NCBI RefSeq assembly: GCF_040096205.1
Contig: NZ_JBBMFD010000001.1
Span: 1 to 64,000, forward strand
From: Solibaculum_A intestinale
Lineage (GTDB): Bacteria > Bacillota > Clostridia > Oscillospirales > Acutalibacteraceae
DNA length: 64,000 nt
Direction of reading: 5' to 3'
Translations under genes and position numbers: made by a program
Shown here: positions 50,070-59,580 of the stretch, in pieces
How the letters are laid out: each line of letters begins with the position of its first letter
Numbering within the stretch: the first letter of the stretch is position 1
Notes under the pieces: generated by a model
What the model was told of the DNA's origin: nothing
Seen by the model: the letters and a program-made list of their open reading frames with translations, nothing else
Databases searched by the model: none

Positions 50070-51566
50070 ATGTATCAAAGCACGCGTGACAGCGGCGTAG
50101 CGGTATCCTCGGCCCAGGCCATTACCCAGGGCATCTCGGCGGACGGCGGTCTGTTCGTTCCCCAGAGCATCCCGGAGCTGACAAACGAAGAAATAAAGGC
50201 CCTGCTTCCCCTTTCTTATGTGGAGCGGGCAAAGGCAGTGCTTGCCAAGTTTTTGACCGATTTTACGAAGGAAGAGCTGGACGCTTGCGTATCGGGCGCC
50301 TATGCGCCGGGCAAGTTTGACGACGAAAGCGTCGCCCCTCTGGCGGAAATCGCTCCCGGCGTTTATATGCTCGAGCTGTGGCATGGCCCTACCTGCGCGT
50401 TTAAGGACATGGCTCTGCAAATGCTGCCCTTCTTGCTGACCACCGCTTCCAGGAAGACGGTGGGGGATAAGACCATCGTCATTCTGGTCGCCACCTCCGG
50501 CGACACGGGCAAGGCCGCCCTGGAAGGCTTCAAGGATGTAGATGGGACGAAAATCCTGGTGTTTTACCCCCAGGACGGGGTCAGCCCCATGCAGAAACTG
50601 CAGATGACCACCCAGGAGGGCGGCAATGTGGGCGTGTGCGCCATCAAGGGGAATTTTGACGACGCCCAGACCGGCGTAAAAGCCATCTTTACCGACGAGG
50701 CGGTGGCAAAGAAGCTAAAACAACACGGCATGCTCTTTTCCAGCGCCAATTCCATCAACTGGGGCCGTCTGGCGCCCCAGATCGTCTATTATATTTCTGC
50801 CTACTGCGATCTTGTCAAGGAAGGCAAGGTAACGTTAGGCGACCCCATCAACATTGTGGTCCCCACTGGAAACTTCGGCAATATCCTGGCGGCTTATTAC
50901 GCCAAATCCATGGGCCTGCCGGTGGCAAAGCTTATCTGCGCGTCCAATTCCAACAATGTGCTCACCGATTTTCTGAAAACCGGCGTGTACGACCGCAACC
51001 GCCCCTTCTTTACCACCGTGTCTCCGTCTATGGACATTCTTATTTCCAGCAACCTGGAACGGCTGCTTTACGATCTGTCCGGCCGGGACGATAAGAAAAT
51101 CCGCGGCTACATGGAGAGCCTTGCGAAAACCGGGCGGTACGAGGTGGACGACGCCATTAAAGCAAAGCTCAACGCCCTTTTCTGCGCGGGCTTCTGCGAC
51201 GATACGGCCACCAAGGAAACCATCGGGGAGACCTTCCAAAGCCGCGGGTACCTGTGCGACACCCACACGGCGGTGGCGCTGCATGTCTACGAGCAGTATG
51301 TAGCGGATACCGGGGACAAGACCCCAACGGTCATCGCGTCCACGGCCAGCCCCTTCAAGTTCTCCGCCAGCGTCTTAGACGCGGTGGCGAAGGAGGACGT
51401 GACGGGAATGGACGAGTTTTCCAAGGTAGCGGAGCTTTCGAGATGCACGAAGCTGGAGGCCCCCCAGGCCCTCGCGTCTCTCAAAGACAAGGCCGTGCGG
51501 TTTGAAGATGTGTGCACCAAGGATACCATGGAGCGGGTGGTCCTCTCCATGTTGGGCATTTCCTAA
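50070..51566 (+). CDS. thrC: Threonine synthase
   Basis: A 498-residue PLP enzyme converting O-phosphohomoserine to threonine. It belongs to the long form with an N-terminal segment (YQSTRDSGVAVSSAQAI). The PLP lysine is in PTCAFKDMALQ (about residue 111), followed by VATSGDTGKAALEG (phosphate binding) and GNFGNILAAYYAKSMG. The start is ATG 50070 or TTG 50067; a GGAG site is at 50054-50057. It stands apart from other threonine-pathway genes, with its own promoter and terminator. Confidence 0.96.
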   Translation: MYQSTRDSGVAVSSAQAITQGISADGGLFVPQSIPELTNEEIKALLPLSYVERAKAVLAKFLTDFTKEELDACVSGAYAPGKFDDESVAPLAEIAPGVYMLELWHGPTCAFKDMALQMLPFLLTTASRKTVGDKTIVILVATSGDTGKAALEGFKDVDGTKILVFYPQDGVSPMQKLQMTTQEGGNVGVCAIKGNFDDAQTGVKAIFTDEAVAKKLKQHGMLFSSANSINWGRLAPQIVYYISAYCDLVKEGKVTLGDPINIVVPTGNFGNILAAYYAKSMGLPVAKLICASNSNNVLTDFLKTGVYDRNRPFFTTVSPSMDILISSNLERLLYDLSGRDDKKIRGYMESLAKTGRYEVDDAIKAKLNALFCAGFCDDTATKETIGETFQSRGYLCDTHTAVALHVYEQYVADTGDKTPTVIASTASPFKFSASVLDAVAKEDVTGMDEFSKVAELSRCTKLEAPQALASLKDKAVRFEDVCTKDTMERVVLSMLGIS

Positions 51567-51579
51567 TATAGCGTTAGCT

Positions 51580-51617
51580 GCGGGAGCGGCGGTGGAATTT
51601 GTCCGCCGCTCCCGCTT
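51580..51617. terminator. Terminator between thrC and the convergent DUF1540 gene
   Basis: GCGGGAGCGGCGG and CCGCCGCTCCCGC form a perfect 13-pair stem with a 10-nt loop, then TTTCC. It may serve both strands. Confidence 0.85.
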
Positions 51618-51626
51618 TCCGGCTGC

Positions 51627-51803
51627 CTATTTGCGCTTGAAGGTGGCGCAGATGGTGTCGTTGGAGCTGACCGCGAAGGAAGGGCCGACGTTGATGTGGT
51701 CGGCGCAGCAGTACTTCTTCCCGTCGTGGTAGGCGCAGTTTTTCACGCTGCATTCAATGCCTTTGATGCAGTTGGCGGGCTGGATGGGTCTTTGTTCGCT
51801 CAT
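51627..51803 (-). CDS. DUF1540 domain-containing small protein
   Basis: A 58-residue cysteine-rich protein, too short for most gene callers. Sequence pattern: NCIKGIECSVKNCAYHDG, then KYCCADHINVGP and a final cysteine in TICATFK. The CxxxxxCxxxxC and CC spacing is that of DUF1540, a probable metal-binding family frequent in clostridia and often sporulation-linked; no function is known. ATG 51803 follows GGGAGGC with 7 bp spacing. It is convergent with thrC and divergent from the phosphoesterase gene. Confidence 0.88.
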   Translation of the reverse strand: MSEQRPIQPANCIKGIECSVKNCAYHDGKKYCCADHINVGPSFAVSSNDTICATFKRK

Positions 51804-51922
51804 GGAAAGCGCCTCCCTTGGCTTTTGTTGTGGTTGCGGGCTCTTTTTGGCTGCCCGTATTTATTTTTGCGGGAATGCGCCACATTATGCACAGGGGAGA
51901 CATTTGAGATAAGGATGCGTTT

Positions 51923-52624
51923 ATGTCATTGTTTGCGATTGCCGATTTGCACCTGTCCTTCGGAACTGATAAGCCCATGGATGTCTTCAAGGGCTGGGAC
52001 AATTATGTGGAGCGGCTGGAAGAAAATTGGAGAAGGCTCATCGGCCCCGAGGATACGGTGGTCATTCCCGGGGATATTTCCTGGGCAATGAGTTTGGAGG
52101 AGGCAAAGGAAGACTTTGCCTTCCTGCACGCCCTGCCCGGAAAAAAGCTTGTAGGCAAGGGAAACCACGATTACTGGTGGTGCACCAAGCGGAAAATGGA
52201 CACGTTCCTGGCCGACTGCGGGTTTGACTCCATTGAAATTTTGTTTAACAACGCCTTTGCCGTGGACAGCATTGCCGTCTGCGGGACGAGAGGCTGGTTT
52301 TTCGACGCCGCCAAAACCGAGGACCGCAAAATCCTTCTGCGGGAGGCGGGACGGCTGCGCCTGTCCATAGAAGAAGCGAAAAAGACCGGCCTTACGCCGG
52401 TGGTGTTTCTCCACTATCCGCCCCTTTACGGGGACGAGGTGTGCGAAGAGATCATGGAGGTTTTGCGGGAACATGAGATTCGCCGGGTATATTACGGGCA
52501 TATTCACGGCCCCGGTTCCCGTCGGGCGGTGACAGGGCTGTACGGCGGGATGGATTTTCGCCTGATATCCTGCGACTACCTGGGCTTTCGCCCGGTGCTG
52601 GTGGAGAGAACACCGGCATTTTGA
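51923..52624 (+). CDS. Metallophosphoesterase
   Basis: A 233-residue calcineurin-like phosphoesterase. The metal-binding set is visible: ADLHLS (about residues 7-12), PGDISW (about residues 49-54), GNHDYWW (about residues 79-85), FLHYPPLYGDE (about residue 164) and YGHIHGPGS (about residues 192-200). The substrate is unknown. AAGGATG lies upstream of ATG 51923. It is separate from the tig unit. Confidence 0.9.
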   Translation: MSLFAIADLHLSFGTDKPMDVFKGWDNYVERLEENWRRLIGPEDTVVIPGDISWAMSLEEAKEDFAFLHALPGKKLVGKGNHDYWWCTKRKMDTFLADCGFDSIEILFNNAFAVDSIAVCGTRGWFFDAAKTEDRKILLREAGRLRLSIEEAKKTGLTPVVFLHYPPLYGDEVCEEIMEVLREHEIRRVYYGHIHGPGSRRAVTGLYGGMDFRLISCDYLGFRPVLVERTPAF

Positions 52625-52696
52625 CGCAAAATCACCGGAGGAACCGGGACAAAAGGGACCAATTTTCAGCCTTTTGCAGAAAGTGAAGAAAAGCGA

Positions 52697-52725
52697 TGGC
52701 AATGTAAAAGACAGTGTGCTATAAT
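52697..52725 (+). promoter_or_regulatory. Promoter of tig
   Basis: Consensus TATAAT at 52720-52725 with an upstream TG (extended -10). The -35 match TGGCAA at 52697-52702 is partial. Confidence 0.7.
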
Positions 52726-52766
52726 AAGGGGAAAAATTGACGTATTAAAAAGTAGGAGGAAATAAA

Positions 52767-54107
52767 ATGAGTCTGAAAGCAGTCAACAAGGTGGATACCA
52801 ACCGCTATGAGCTGGAAATCGAGGTCAGCCCCGAGAGCTTTGAGGAAGCTGTTTCGAAGGCGTTTCGCAAGAACGCGTCGAAGATTTCCATTCCGGGCTT
52901 CCGCAAGGGCAAGGCTCCCCGCGCCTTCATTGAGAAGGTGTACGGCGAGAATTTCTTCTATGAGGATGCGGTAAACGACCTGTATCCCCAGGCTCTTGAG
53001 GCGGCGGTAGAGGAATCCGGCCTTGACCTGGTGGAGGATAAAATTGACACGGAAGTGGTCAGCGTCGGCAAGGAAGGCGTTGTATTTAAGTCGAAGGTTA
53101 CCACCAAGCCCGAGGTGGAGATTTCCGAATATAAGGGCCTCAAGGCCACCCGTGCGGTCAAGCCGGTGACCGATGCGGATGTGGACGCGGAGCTGACCCG
53201 TTTGCAGGAGAGAAACGGCCGCATCGTTACCGTGGAGGACCGTCCCGCCCAGGAGGGCGACACGGCGGTCATTGACTTTGAAGGCTTTGTGGACGGCGTC
53301 GCGTTTGAAGGCGGCAAGGGAGAGGACCACGCGCTGGTGCTGGGTTCGGGCCAGTTCATCCCCGGCTTTGAGGAGCAGGTAATGGGCCACAGTGCGAACG
53401 ATGCATTCGATGTGGACGTGACCTTCCCGGAGGACTACCATGCCAAGGACCTGGCCGGCAAGGAAGCCATCTTTAAGGTAAAGGTCCATGAGGTGAAGAC
53501 CCGTGAGCTGCCCGAGCTGGACGATGAGTTCGCAAAGGACGTCAGCGAGTACGATACCCTCGACGAGCTCAAGGCCGATGTGAAGACCAAGCTGGAAGAG
53601 AAGGCCAACAAGTCCGCTGATGACCTGGTGGAAAACCAGCTCATCGACCAGCTTATTGAACGCATGACGGCGGAGGTTCCCGAGGCCATGTACGAGCGCC
53701 GCATCGACCAGGATGTAAACGATTTCGCCTACCGCCTGCAGAGCAGCGGCCTGGATTTGAACACCTACCTGCAGTATACCGGCATGGACATGGAAAGCTT
53801 CCGCAAGACCTTCCGCGACGTGGCCGAGCGTCAGGTAAAGGTGCGTCTGGCCCTGGAGAAGATCGCAGCGATGGAGAACCTGCAGCCCACCGAAGAGGAG
53901 CTGGAGGCCGAGTACAAGAAGATGGCGGAGAATTACCACATCGACTTTGACAAGGTGAAGAACGCCATCCCGGAAAAAGACCTGAAGATGGACCTGGCGG
54001 TGGAAAAAGCGGTGCAGCTTGTCAAGGACAACGCCGAGATCACCGAGGGCGAGTACAAGGAAGAAGAGCCTGACGAGGACGAAGAAACCGAGGAAGCGGC
54101 GGAATAA
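52767..54107 (+). CDS. tig: Trigger factor
   Basis: A 446-residue ribosome-bound chaperone. The N-terminal ribosome-binding domain has SIPGFRKGKAPRAFIEKVYG-like sequence (about residues 41-60). The middle FKBP-type peptidyl-prolyl isomerase domain (about residues 150-240) contains GDTAVIDFEGFVDG and GSGQFIPGFEEQVMG. The C-terminal part is helical, ending in an acidic Glu-rich tail. It precedes clpP, clpX and lon in an order common in bacteria. Confidence 0.97.
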   Translation: MSLKAVNKVDTNRYELEIEVSPESFEEAVSKAFRKNASKISIPGFRKGKAPRAFIEKVYGENFFYEDAVNDLYPQALEAAVEESGLDLVEDKIDTEVVSVGKEGVVFKSKVTTKPEVEISEYKGLKATRAVKPVTDADVDAELTRLQERNGRIVTVEDRPAQEGDTAVIDFEGFVDGVAFEGGKGEDHALVLGSGQFIPGFEEQVMGHSANDAFDVDVTFPEDYHAKDLAGKEAIFKVKVHEVKTRELPELDDEFAKDVSEYDTLDELKADVKTKLEEKANKSADDLVENQLIDQLIERMTAEVPEAMYERRIDQDVNDFAYRLQSSGLDLNTYLQYTGMDMESFRKTFRDVAERQVKVRLALEKIAAMENLQPTEEELEAEYKKMAENYHIDFDKVKNAIPEKDLKMDLAVEKAVQLVKDNAEITEGEYKEEEPDEDEETEEAAE

Positions 54108-54124
54108 TTTTTTGATTAAACCCG

Positions 54125-54222
54125 ATTGCAGGCGTGAATACTACAAAAAGTCCGCCTGCTGTCTGGTAGGATAAAGGAAAGTATTTCAGGCGCAGCAGTA
54201 TGCCACACCCGGCATACTGCTG
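54125..54222 (+). promoter_or_regulatory. Two inverted repeats in the tig-clpP gap
   Basis: GCAGGCG (about 54128-54134) and CGCCTGC (about 54153-54159) are complementary with a 18-nt loop. CAGCAGTATGCC at 54193-54204 and its exact complement at 54211-54222 form a 12-pair stem with a 6-nt loop. Neither is followed by a T-run. There is no match to the CtsR operator, which often controls clpP in Firmicutes. They may be RNA structures or protein-binding sites in the clpP leader. Confidence 0.5.
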
Positions 54223-54259
54223 TGCGTTCGTATTCCAATACAGAATGGGAGGATTCATC

Positions 54260-54841
54260 ATGAGTTTAGTGCCATATGTGGTCGAGCAGACCAGCCGGGG
54301 CGAGCGCAGCTACGACATTTTTTCCCGCCTGCTCAACGACCGCATCATCATGCTCTCCGACGAAGTCAACGACGTGACCGCAAGCCTTGTGGTCGCCCAG
54401 CTCCTCTACCTGGAGGGCCAGGACCCGGATAAGGACATTGATCTGTATATCAACAGCCCCGGCGGTTCCATTACCTCCGGCATGGCCATTTACGATACCA
54501 TGCAGTACATCAAGTGCGACGTTTCCACCATCTGCATTGGTATGGCGGCCAGCATGGGCGCGTTTTTGTTGGCGGCGGGCGCCAAGGGCAAGCGCTATGC
54601 CCTTCCCAACAGCGAGATCATGATTCACCAGCCTCTGGGCGGCGCCCAGGGCCAGGCCACCGACGTGCAGATCCACGCCGAACACATCATCCGCATCAAG
54701 GACCGGATGAACCGGATGCTTGCGGAGATGACCGGCCAGCCCCTGGAAACCATCAAGCTGGACACCGAGCGCGACAACTTCATGACCGCCGAGCAGGCGG
54801 CCGCCTACGGCTTGGTGGATAAGGTCATTTCCAAACGATAA
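54260..54841 (+). CDS. clpP: ATP-dependent Clp protease proteolytic subunit
   Basis: A 193-residue serine protease forming the tetradecameric ClpP chamber. Catalytic Ser98 in GMAASMGAFL, His123 in MIHQPLGG, and the aspartate in KLDTERDNFM (about residue 168) are all present. ATG 54260 is placed by GGGAGGATT; the longer frame upstream would cross the leader hairpin. It is followed 37 bp later by clpX, its ATPase partner. Confidence 0.98.
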   Translation: MSLVPYVVEQTSRGERSYDIFSRLLNDRIIMLSDEVNDVTASLVVAQLLYLEGQDPDKDIDLYINSPGGSITSGMAIYDTMQYIKCDVSTICIGMAASMGAFLLAAGAKGKRYALPNSEIMIHQPLGGAQGQATDVQIHAEHIIRIKDRMNRMLAEMTGQPLETIKLDTERDNFMTAEQAAAYGLVDKVISKR

Positions 54842-54878
54842 CATCCCTGGATCTTTATGAGGGGAGAAAGGTGTTCGG

Positions 54879-56183
54879 ATGCCTAAGAACGACGAGAGAA
54901 TCCTGCGCTGCTCCTTTTGCGGCAAGTCGCAGGACGAGGTAAAAAGGCTGATCGCCGGTCCCGGCGTTTACATCTGCAACGAGTGTGTGGACCTGTGCCA
55001 GGACATTCTGGAGGACGGGGATCTTCCGTCCCGCAGAAGCACAGCGGTGGAAAACCCACCGGTGCTGTTAAAGCCGCGGGAAATCAAGCACCTGCTCGAC
55101 GAATACGTCATCGGACAGGACGAGGCGAAGGTGACGCTGTCGGTGGCGGTGTATAACCACTATAAGCGCATCTTCTTCAATAACGGCGGCACGGACGAAG
55201 TGGAGCTGCAAAAATCCAACGTACTGCTGCTGGGCCCCACCGGCGTGGGCAAGACCCTGCTGGCCCAGACTCTGGCAAATATTTTAAACGTCCCCTTCGC
55301 CATTGCCGACGCCACCACCTTAACGGAGGCCGGCTACGTGGGCGAGGACGTGGAGAATATCCTTCTGCGCCTGATTCAGGCGGCGGATTACGACATTGAC
55401 AAGGCCGAGCGGGGCATCATCTACATTGATGAGTTTGATAAGATCGCCCGCAAGTCGGAGAACCCCTCCATCACCCGGGACGTGTCCGGCGAAGGGGTGC
55501 AGCAGGCGCTTTTGAAAATCCTGGAGGGCACGGTGTCCAACGTTCCTCCCATGGGCGGACGCAAGCATCCCCAGCAGGAGTTCATCCAGATCGACACGAA
55601 GAACATCCTCTTTATCTGCGGCGGTGCGTTCGACGGCCTGGAGAAGGTCATTGAAAAGCGGGTGCATTCGGCGGCTATGGGCTTCGGCGCGAACGTGGTG
55701 AGCAAGAAGGAAGTAAGCTCAGCGGCGCTTTTAAAGAGCGTCATTCCGCAGGACCTGGTGAAATTCGGCGTTATTCCGGAGCTGGTGGGCCGTGTGCCGG
55801 TCATCACCGCTCTCGACGCGCTGGATAAGGAAACCATCGTGCGCATCCTTTCCGAACCGCGAAACGCCATCTTAAAGCAGTATACCCGGATGCTCGAGTA
55901 CGACGGAGTGACGCTTCAGTTCGAGAAAGACGCGATGGAAGCGGTGGCGGAAAAGGCCATGGAACTCAAAACCGGCGTGCGCGCTCTGCGTTCCATTATG
56001 GAAGGGGTGCTGTCCGACGTGATGTTCAACGTCCCCTCCGACCCGACGGTAGAGAAGGTCATCATCACGGCCGACTGCGTCAGAGGCAAGGCGGAGCCGA
56101 CGCTGCTGCGCGATCCCAACAAAAAGCCCATGCGGTTGAAAATCCCGGCGAAAACCAAGCCCCGCAAGGATTCCGCTTCTTAA
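54879..56183 (+). CDS. clpX: ATP-dependent Clp protease ATP-binding subunit ClpX
   Basis: A 434-residue AAA+ unfoldase. The N-terminal zinc-binding domain (CSFCGKSQDEV, then CNECVDLC) selects substrates. The ATPase core has Walker A GPTGVGKT (about residues 115-122), Walker B IIYIDEFDKI, and the sensor and pore loop GYVGED. It delivers proteins to ClpP. A terminator follows, so the next gene, lon, is a separate transcription unit. Confidence 0.98.
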   Translation: MPKNDERILRCSFCGKSQDEVKRLIAGPGVYICNECVDLCQDILEDGDLPSRRSTAVENPPVLLKPREIKHLLDEYVIGQDEAKVTLSVAVYNHYKRIFFNNGGTDEVELQKSNVLLLGPTGVGKTLLAQTLANILNVPFAIADATTLTEAGYVGEDVENILLRLIQAADYDIDKAERGIIYIDEFDKIARKSENPSITRDVSGEGVQQALLKILEGTVSNVPPMGGRKHPQQEFIQIDTKNILFICGGAFDGLEKVIEKRVHSAAMGFGANVVSKKEVSSAALLKSVIPQDLVKFGVIPELVGRVPVITALDALDKETIVRILSEPRNAILKQYTRMLEYDGVTLQFEKDAMEAVAEKAMELKTGVRALRSIMEGVLSDVMFNVPSDPTVEKVIITADCVRGKAEPTLLRDPNKKPMRLKIPAKTKPRKDSAS

Positions 56184-56198
56184 ACGAAACTCAAAATC

Positions 56199-56234
56199 GC
56201 CCGCGCCCGGCGTGCTGCCCGGCGCGGGCTTTTT
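56199..56234 (+). terminator. Terminator of clpPX
   Basis: GCCCGCGCC and GGCGCGGGC form the stem, followed by TTTTT at 56230-56234. Confidence 0.9.
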
Positions 56235-56288
56235 GCATACATACGGGAAATTGCGGCGTGTTTGGAAGAAAAAGTCGCCCAGGGCCGA

Positions 56289-56317
56289 TTGAAAAAGTAA
56301 TACAAATATGGTATAGT
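56289..56317 (+). promoter_or_regulatory. Promoter of lon
   Basis: TTGAAA at 56289-56294 and TATAGT at 56312-56317, 17 bp apart, leaving a leader of about 185 nt. Nothing else was recognised in the gap 56184-56508; a further weak -10 (TATGAT near 56426) may exist. Confidence 0.75.
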
Positions 56318-56508
56318 ATTCTGACAGACAAGCGCCGGGCAATAGAAATAAGGCGAATCGACCAAATTGAATGGTGTTTTTCTGGTTATTCATACATTTT
56401 TCAAGAACCGGGGCGAAGCCTGTGCTATGATAGCAAGGAACCTGACGCACGTTTTTTCGCATACGACGCGGCGCGTACACGCGCCGGTTTGACTAGGGAG
56501 GTAACAAT

Positions 56509-58950
56509 ATGAGAGCCACGCAAAACGACGAGCTCCTTTTCCAATTGCCCATGCTGGCCCTCAGAGGACTTGTCCTTTTCCCGGATATGATGCTGCATTT
56601 TGATGTGGGGCGCAAAAAGTCCATTGAGGCGCTCAACGCCGCCATGGCGGACGAGCAGAAAATCTTTCTCGTGTCCCAGCAGGATATCAGGGTCGATGAC
56701 CCTTCTGAGAACCAGTTATACAAGGTGGGCGTGGTGGCGAAAATCCGCCAGATCCTGCGCATGCCCAACGACAACGTGCGGGTGCTGGTGGAAGGCCTGT
56801 TTCGCGCCAGATGGGACCGGGTGGTCCGTGACCGTCCTTTCTTCTTGGCTGACGTGGAGGAGCTGCCCGACCGCAGAGCTCAGGACGAGGTCTATGCCTC
56901 CGCTCTGATCGCCGAGGTGCAGGACGCCTTCGACGTCTACGCAAACCTGACCAACAAACTGCCGCCGGACGTGATCATGAATGTGATCGCCGCACAGGAT
57001 CCCGGCTATACCGCGGACTTCATCGCGTCGAACATCATGCTGCGCTTGGAGGACAAGCAGAGCATCCTGGAGGAGCGCCATCCCTTCAAGCGGCTGGAAA
57101 AGCTGATCGTGCTGCTTCGGAGGGAAAACGAGGTGCTGGGCGTCGAGCGGCAGATCCACGAAAAGGTGCACGAACAGATCGACAAAAACCAGCGGGAATA
57201 TTACCTGCGCGAGCAACTGCGCGCCATTTCCAGCGAGCTTTCCGAGGGGGAGAACCCCCAGGAGGAGGCCGAGCAGTATAAAGAGAAGATCAAAGCACTG
57301 CATTTGAACGACGAGGTGGCCGATAAGCTCCTCAAAGAGGCCGACCGGCTTTACAAAATGCCCTTCGGCTCCCATGAAGCTACCGTGGTGCGCACCTATC
57401 TGGACACCTGCCTGGAGCTTCCGTGGAACAAGGCGACCAAAGAGAACTTCGACCTGGACGCGGCCCGCAAGGTACTCGACCGCGACCATTACGGCCTCGA
57501 AAAGGTCAAAGAGCGCATTCTGGAGCTGCTGGCGGTGCGCAAGCTCACCCAAGGGGTAGGGGGGCAGATTCTCTGCCTGGTCGGCCCGCCCGGCGTGGGC
57601 AAGACCTCCATCGCCCGGTCCATCGCCAAGGCCACCGGCCGCAAATATGCCCGGGTGTCCCTGGGCGGCGTGCGCGACGAGTCGGACATCCGGGGTCACC
57701 GGAAAACCTACATCGGCGCCATGCCCGGCCGGATCATCGACGCGGTGCGCCAGGCCGGGTCCAGCAACGCTATGATCCTCTTAGACGAGGTGGATAAGCT
57801 TGGAAGCGATTACCGGGGCGACCCCACCTCTGCTCTGCTGGAGGTGCTCGACGGGGAGCAGAACTACGCCTTCCGGGATCACTACATAGAGGTTCCCTTT
57901 GACCTGAGCAACGTCCTTTTTCTCACCACCGCCAACGATGCCCAGGCCATCCCTGCCCCTCTTTACGACCGTATGGAGGTCATTCCTTTAGGAAGCTATA
58001 CCCACGAGGAAAAGTTCGCCATCGCCAAGAAGTATCTGATTCCCAAGCAGCTCAAAAAGCACGGGTTAAACAGCCGCCTTTGCCGGATGCAGGACGCCGC
58101 CATCCACCTGATGATCGACGGATATACCAGGGAAGCGGGCGTGCGTACCTTGGAGCGGACCATCGCCTCCATCTGCCGCAAATGCGCCAAGCGCATCGCG
58201 TCGGGAGAGGTCAAGTCCGTGTCCGTCACGAAGGCCGCGGCGGCCGAGCTGCTGGGCCCGCAGAAGTTTAAGACCGAGGACGTGCGCCATAAGGACGAGG
58301 TGGGCGTGGTTAACGGCCTTGCCTGGACCTCCGTGGGCGGCGAAACCATGCCGGTGGAGGTCGCCGTTTTGGACGGCAGCGGCAGGCTGGAGCTCACCGG
58401 TTCCCTGGGCGATGTGATGAAGGAATCCGCCCGGGCCGCCGTCAGCTACATCCGGGCTCATTGGTCCGAGCTGCAGGTGGACCATGAGTTTTATAAGAAT
58501 AAGGACATTCACATCCATGTCCCCGAAGGCGCTATCCCCAAAGACGGGCCTTCCGCCGGCATCACCATCGCCACGGCGCTGGTTTCCGCTCTGACGGATA
58601 CGCCGGTAAAGGGGGATCTGGCTATGACCGGGGAAATCACCCTGCGCGGCCGCGTCCTTCCCATTGGGGGGCTTAAGGAAAAAACCATGGCCGCTTTCAC
58701 CCATGGGATGAAGACCGTTATTATTCCGGCGGAGAATGAGCCGGATCTGGAAGAGGTGTCCGAGCAGGTGAAAAGCGCCATCCGCTTTATCCCGGCCGAG
58801 ACGCTGGATACGGTGCTTAAAAACGCACTGATTTCCCGCCCGGCGATTCATCCAACCAAGTCAAAACCGGCCGATGGTCCGGCAACTGCAGAAGTTATCC
58901 CGGACCTGCCCCATTCCAGGGCGGGCCTGGTAACCGAGAGAGGAATGTAG
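56509..58950 (+). CDS. lon: ATP-dependent Lon protease
   Basis: An 813-residue LonA. The N-terminal substrate-binding domain runs to about residue 200 and includes the coiled segment with QREYYLREQLRAI. The AAA+ module has Walker A VGPPGVGKTS (about residues 357-366), Walker B AMILLDEVDKLG, and the protease domain has the Ser-Lys dyad: Ser in KDGPSAG (about residue 681) and Lys in GGLKEKT (about residue 723). It degrades misfolded and regulatory proteins. It is followed by ysxC after 4 bp, as in B. subtilis. Confidence 0.98.
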   Translation: MRATQNDELLFQLPMLALRGLVLFPDMMLHFDVGRKKSIEALNAAMADEQKIFLVSQQDIRVDDPSENQLYKVGVVAKIRQILRMPNDNVRVLVEGLFRARWDRVVRDRPFFLADVEELPDRRAQDEVYASALIAEVQDAFDVYANLTNKLPPDVIMNVIAAQDPGYTADFIASNIMLRLEDKQSILEERHPFKRLEKLIVLLRRENEVLGVERQIHEKVHEQIDKNQREYYLREQLRAISSELSEGENPQEEAEQYKEKIKALHLNDEVADKLLKEADRLYKMPFGSHEATVVRTYLDTCLELPWNKATKENFDLDAARKVLDRDHYGLEKVKERILELLAVRKLTQGVGGQILCLVGPPGVGKTSIARSIAKATGRKYARVSLGGVRDESDIRGHRKTYIGAMPGRIIDAVRQAGSSNAMILLDEVDKLGSDYRGDPTSALLEVLDGEQNYAFRDHYIEVPFDLSNVLFLTTANDAQAIPAPLYDRMEVIPLGSYTHEEKFAIAKKYLIPKQLKKHGLNSRLCRMQDAAIHLMIDGYTREAGVRTLERTIASICRKCAKRIASGEVKSVSVTKAAAAELLGPQKFKTEDVRHKDEVGVVNGLAWTSVGGETMPVEVAVLDGSGRLELTGSLGDVMKESARAAVSYIRAHWSELQVDHEFYKNKDIHIHVPEGAIPKDGPSAGITIATALVSALTDTPVKGDLAMTGEITLRGRVLPIGGLKEKTMAAFTHGMKTVIIPAENEPDLEEVSEQVKSAIRFIPAETLDTVLKNALISRPAIHPTKSKPADGPATAEVIPDLPHSRAGLVTERGM

Positions 58951-58954
58951 ACGC

Positions 58955-59545
58955 ATGTTACCCTTTCATGCCGCCGCCTTTGAGTCAGCCGCAGGCCGGC
59001 TCGACCAATTGCCCCAACCGAACGCGCCGGAGATCGCCTTTTCCGGCCGTTCCAACGTGGGCAAATCTTCCTTGATTAACAAGGTGCTCAACCGCAAATC
59101 CCTGGCACGGATCAGCGCCACACCGGGTAAAACCGTGACCATCAATTTCTATTCCCTGCCTGGCGCCCGGCTTGTGGACCTGCCTGGTTACGGCTACGCC
59201 AAGTCCTCCCAGAGTGAGAAAGCCCGCTGGTCGGGGCTGGTGGAAGGGTACTTTAACGCCGGCCGTCCTTTGCGGCTGGTGGTGCAGCTCATCGACATGC
59301 GCCATCCGCCCACGGCGGACGATCTAGGAATGCTCGACTATCTGCTGCAGACGGGAGCGCCTTTCCTGGTGGCGCTCACCAAGTGCGACAAGCTCAACAA
59401 AACCCAGCGGGCCCAGCGCCGGGCCTCGCTGGAAGAGGACCTGGCCTTTTGCGGCTCGGTCCCCATTGTGGAATTTTCCGCCGTCAAAGGGGACGGCGTG
59501 GAGGAACTGCGCGGGCTTTTCAGCGAAGCGGCCCAAGCGGTTTAA
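58955..59545 (+). CDS. ysxC: Ribosome biogenesis GTP-binding protein YsxC/EngB
   Basis: A 196-residue Ras-like GTPase for 50S assembly. Motifs: G1 GRSNVGKSSLIN (about residues 30-41), G2 TPGKTVTINFY (about residues 54-64), G3 DLPGYGYAK (about residues 73-81), G4 TKCDKL (about residues 145-150) and G5 VEFSAVKGDG. Only 4 bp separate it from lon, so the two are co-transcribed. Confidence 0.97.
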   Translation: MLPFHAAAFESAAGRLDQLPQPNAPEIAFSGRSNVGKSSLINKVLNRKSLARISATPGKTVTINFYSLPGARLVDLPGYGYAKSSQSEKARWSGLVEGYFNAGRPLRLVVQLIDMRHPPTADDLGMLDYLLQTGAPFLVALTKCDKLNKTQRAQRRASLEEDLAFCGSVPIVEFSAVKGDGVEELRGLFSEAAQAV

Positions 59546-59580
59546 AGATTCGTGTTCCAAATGTTTAGGAGGGGTTATTC

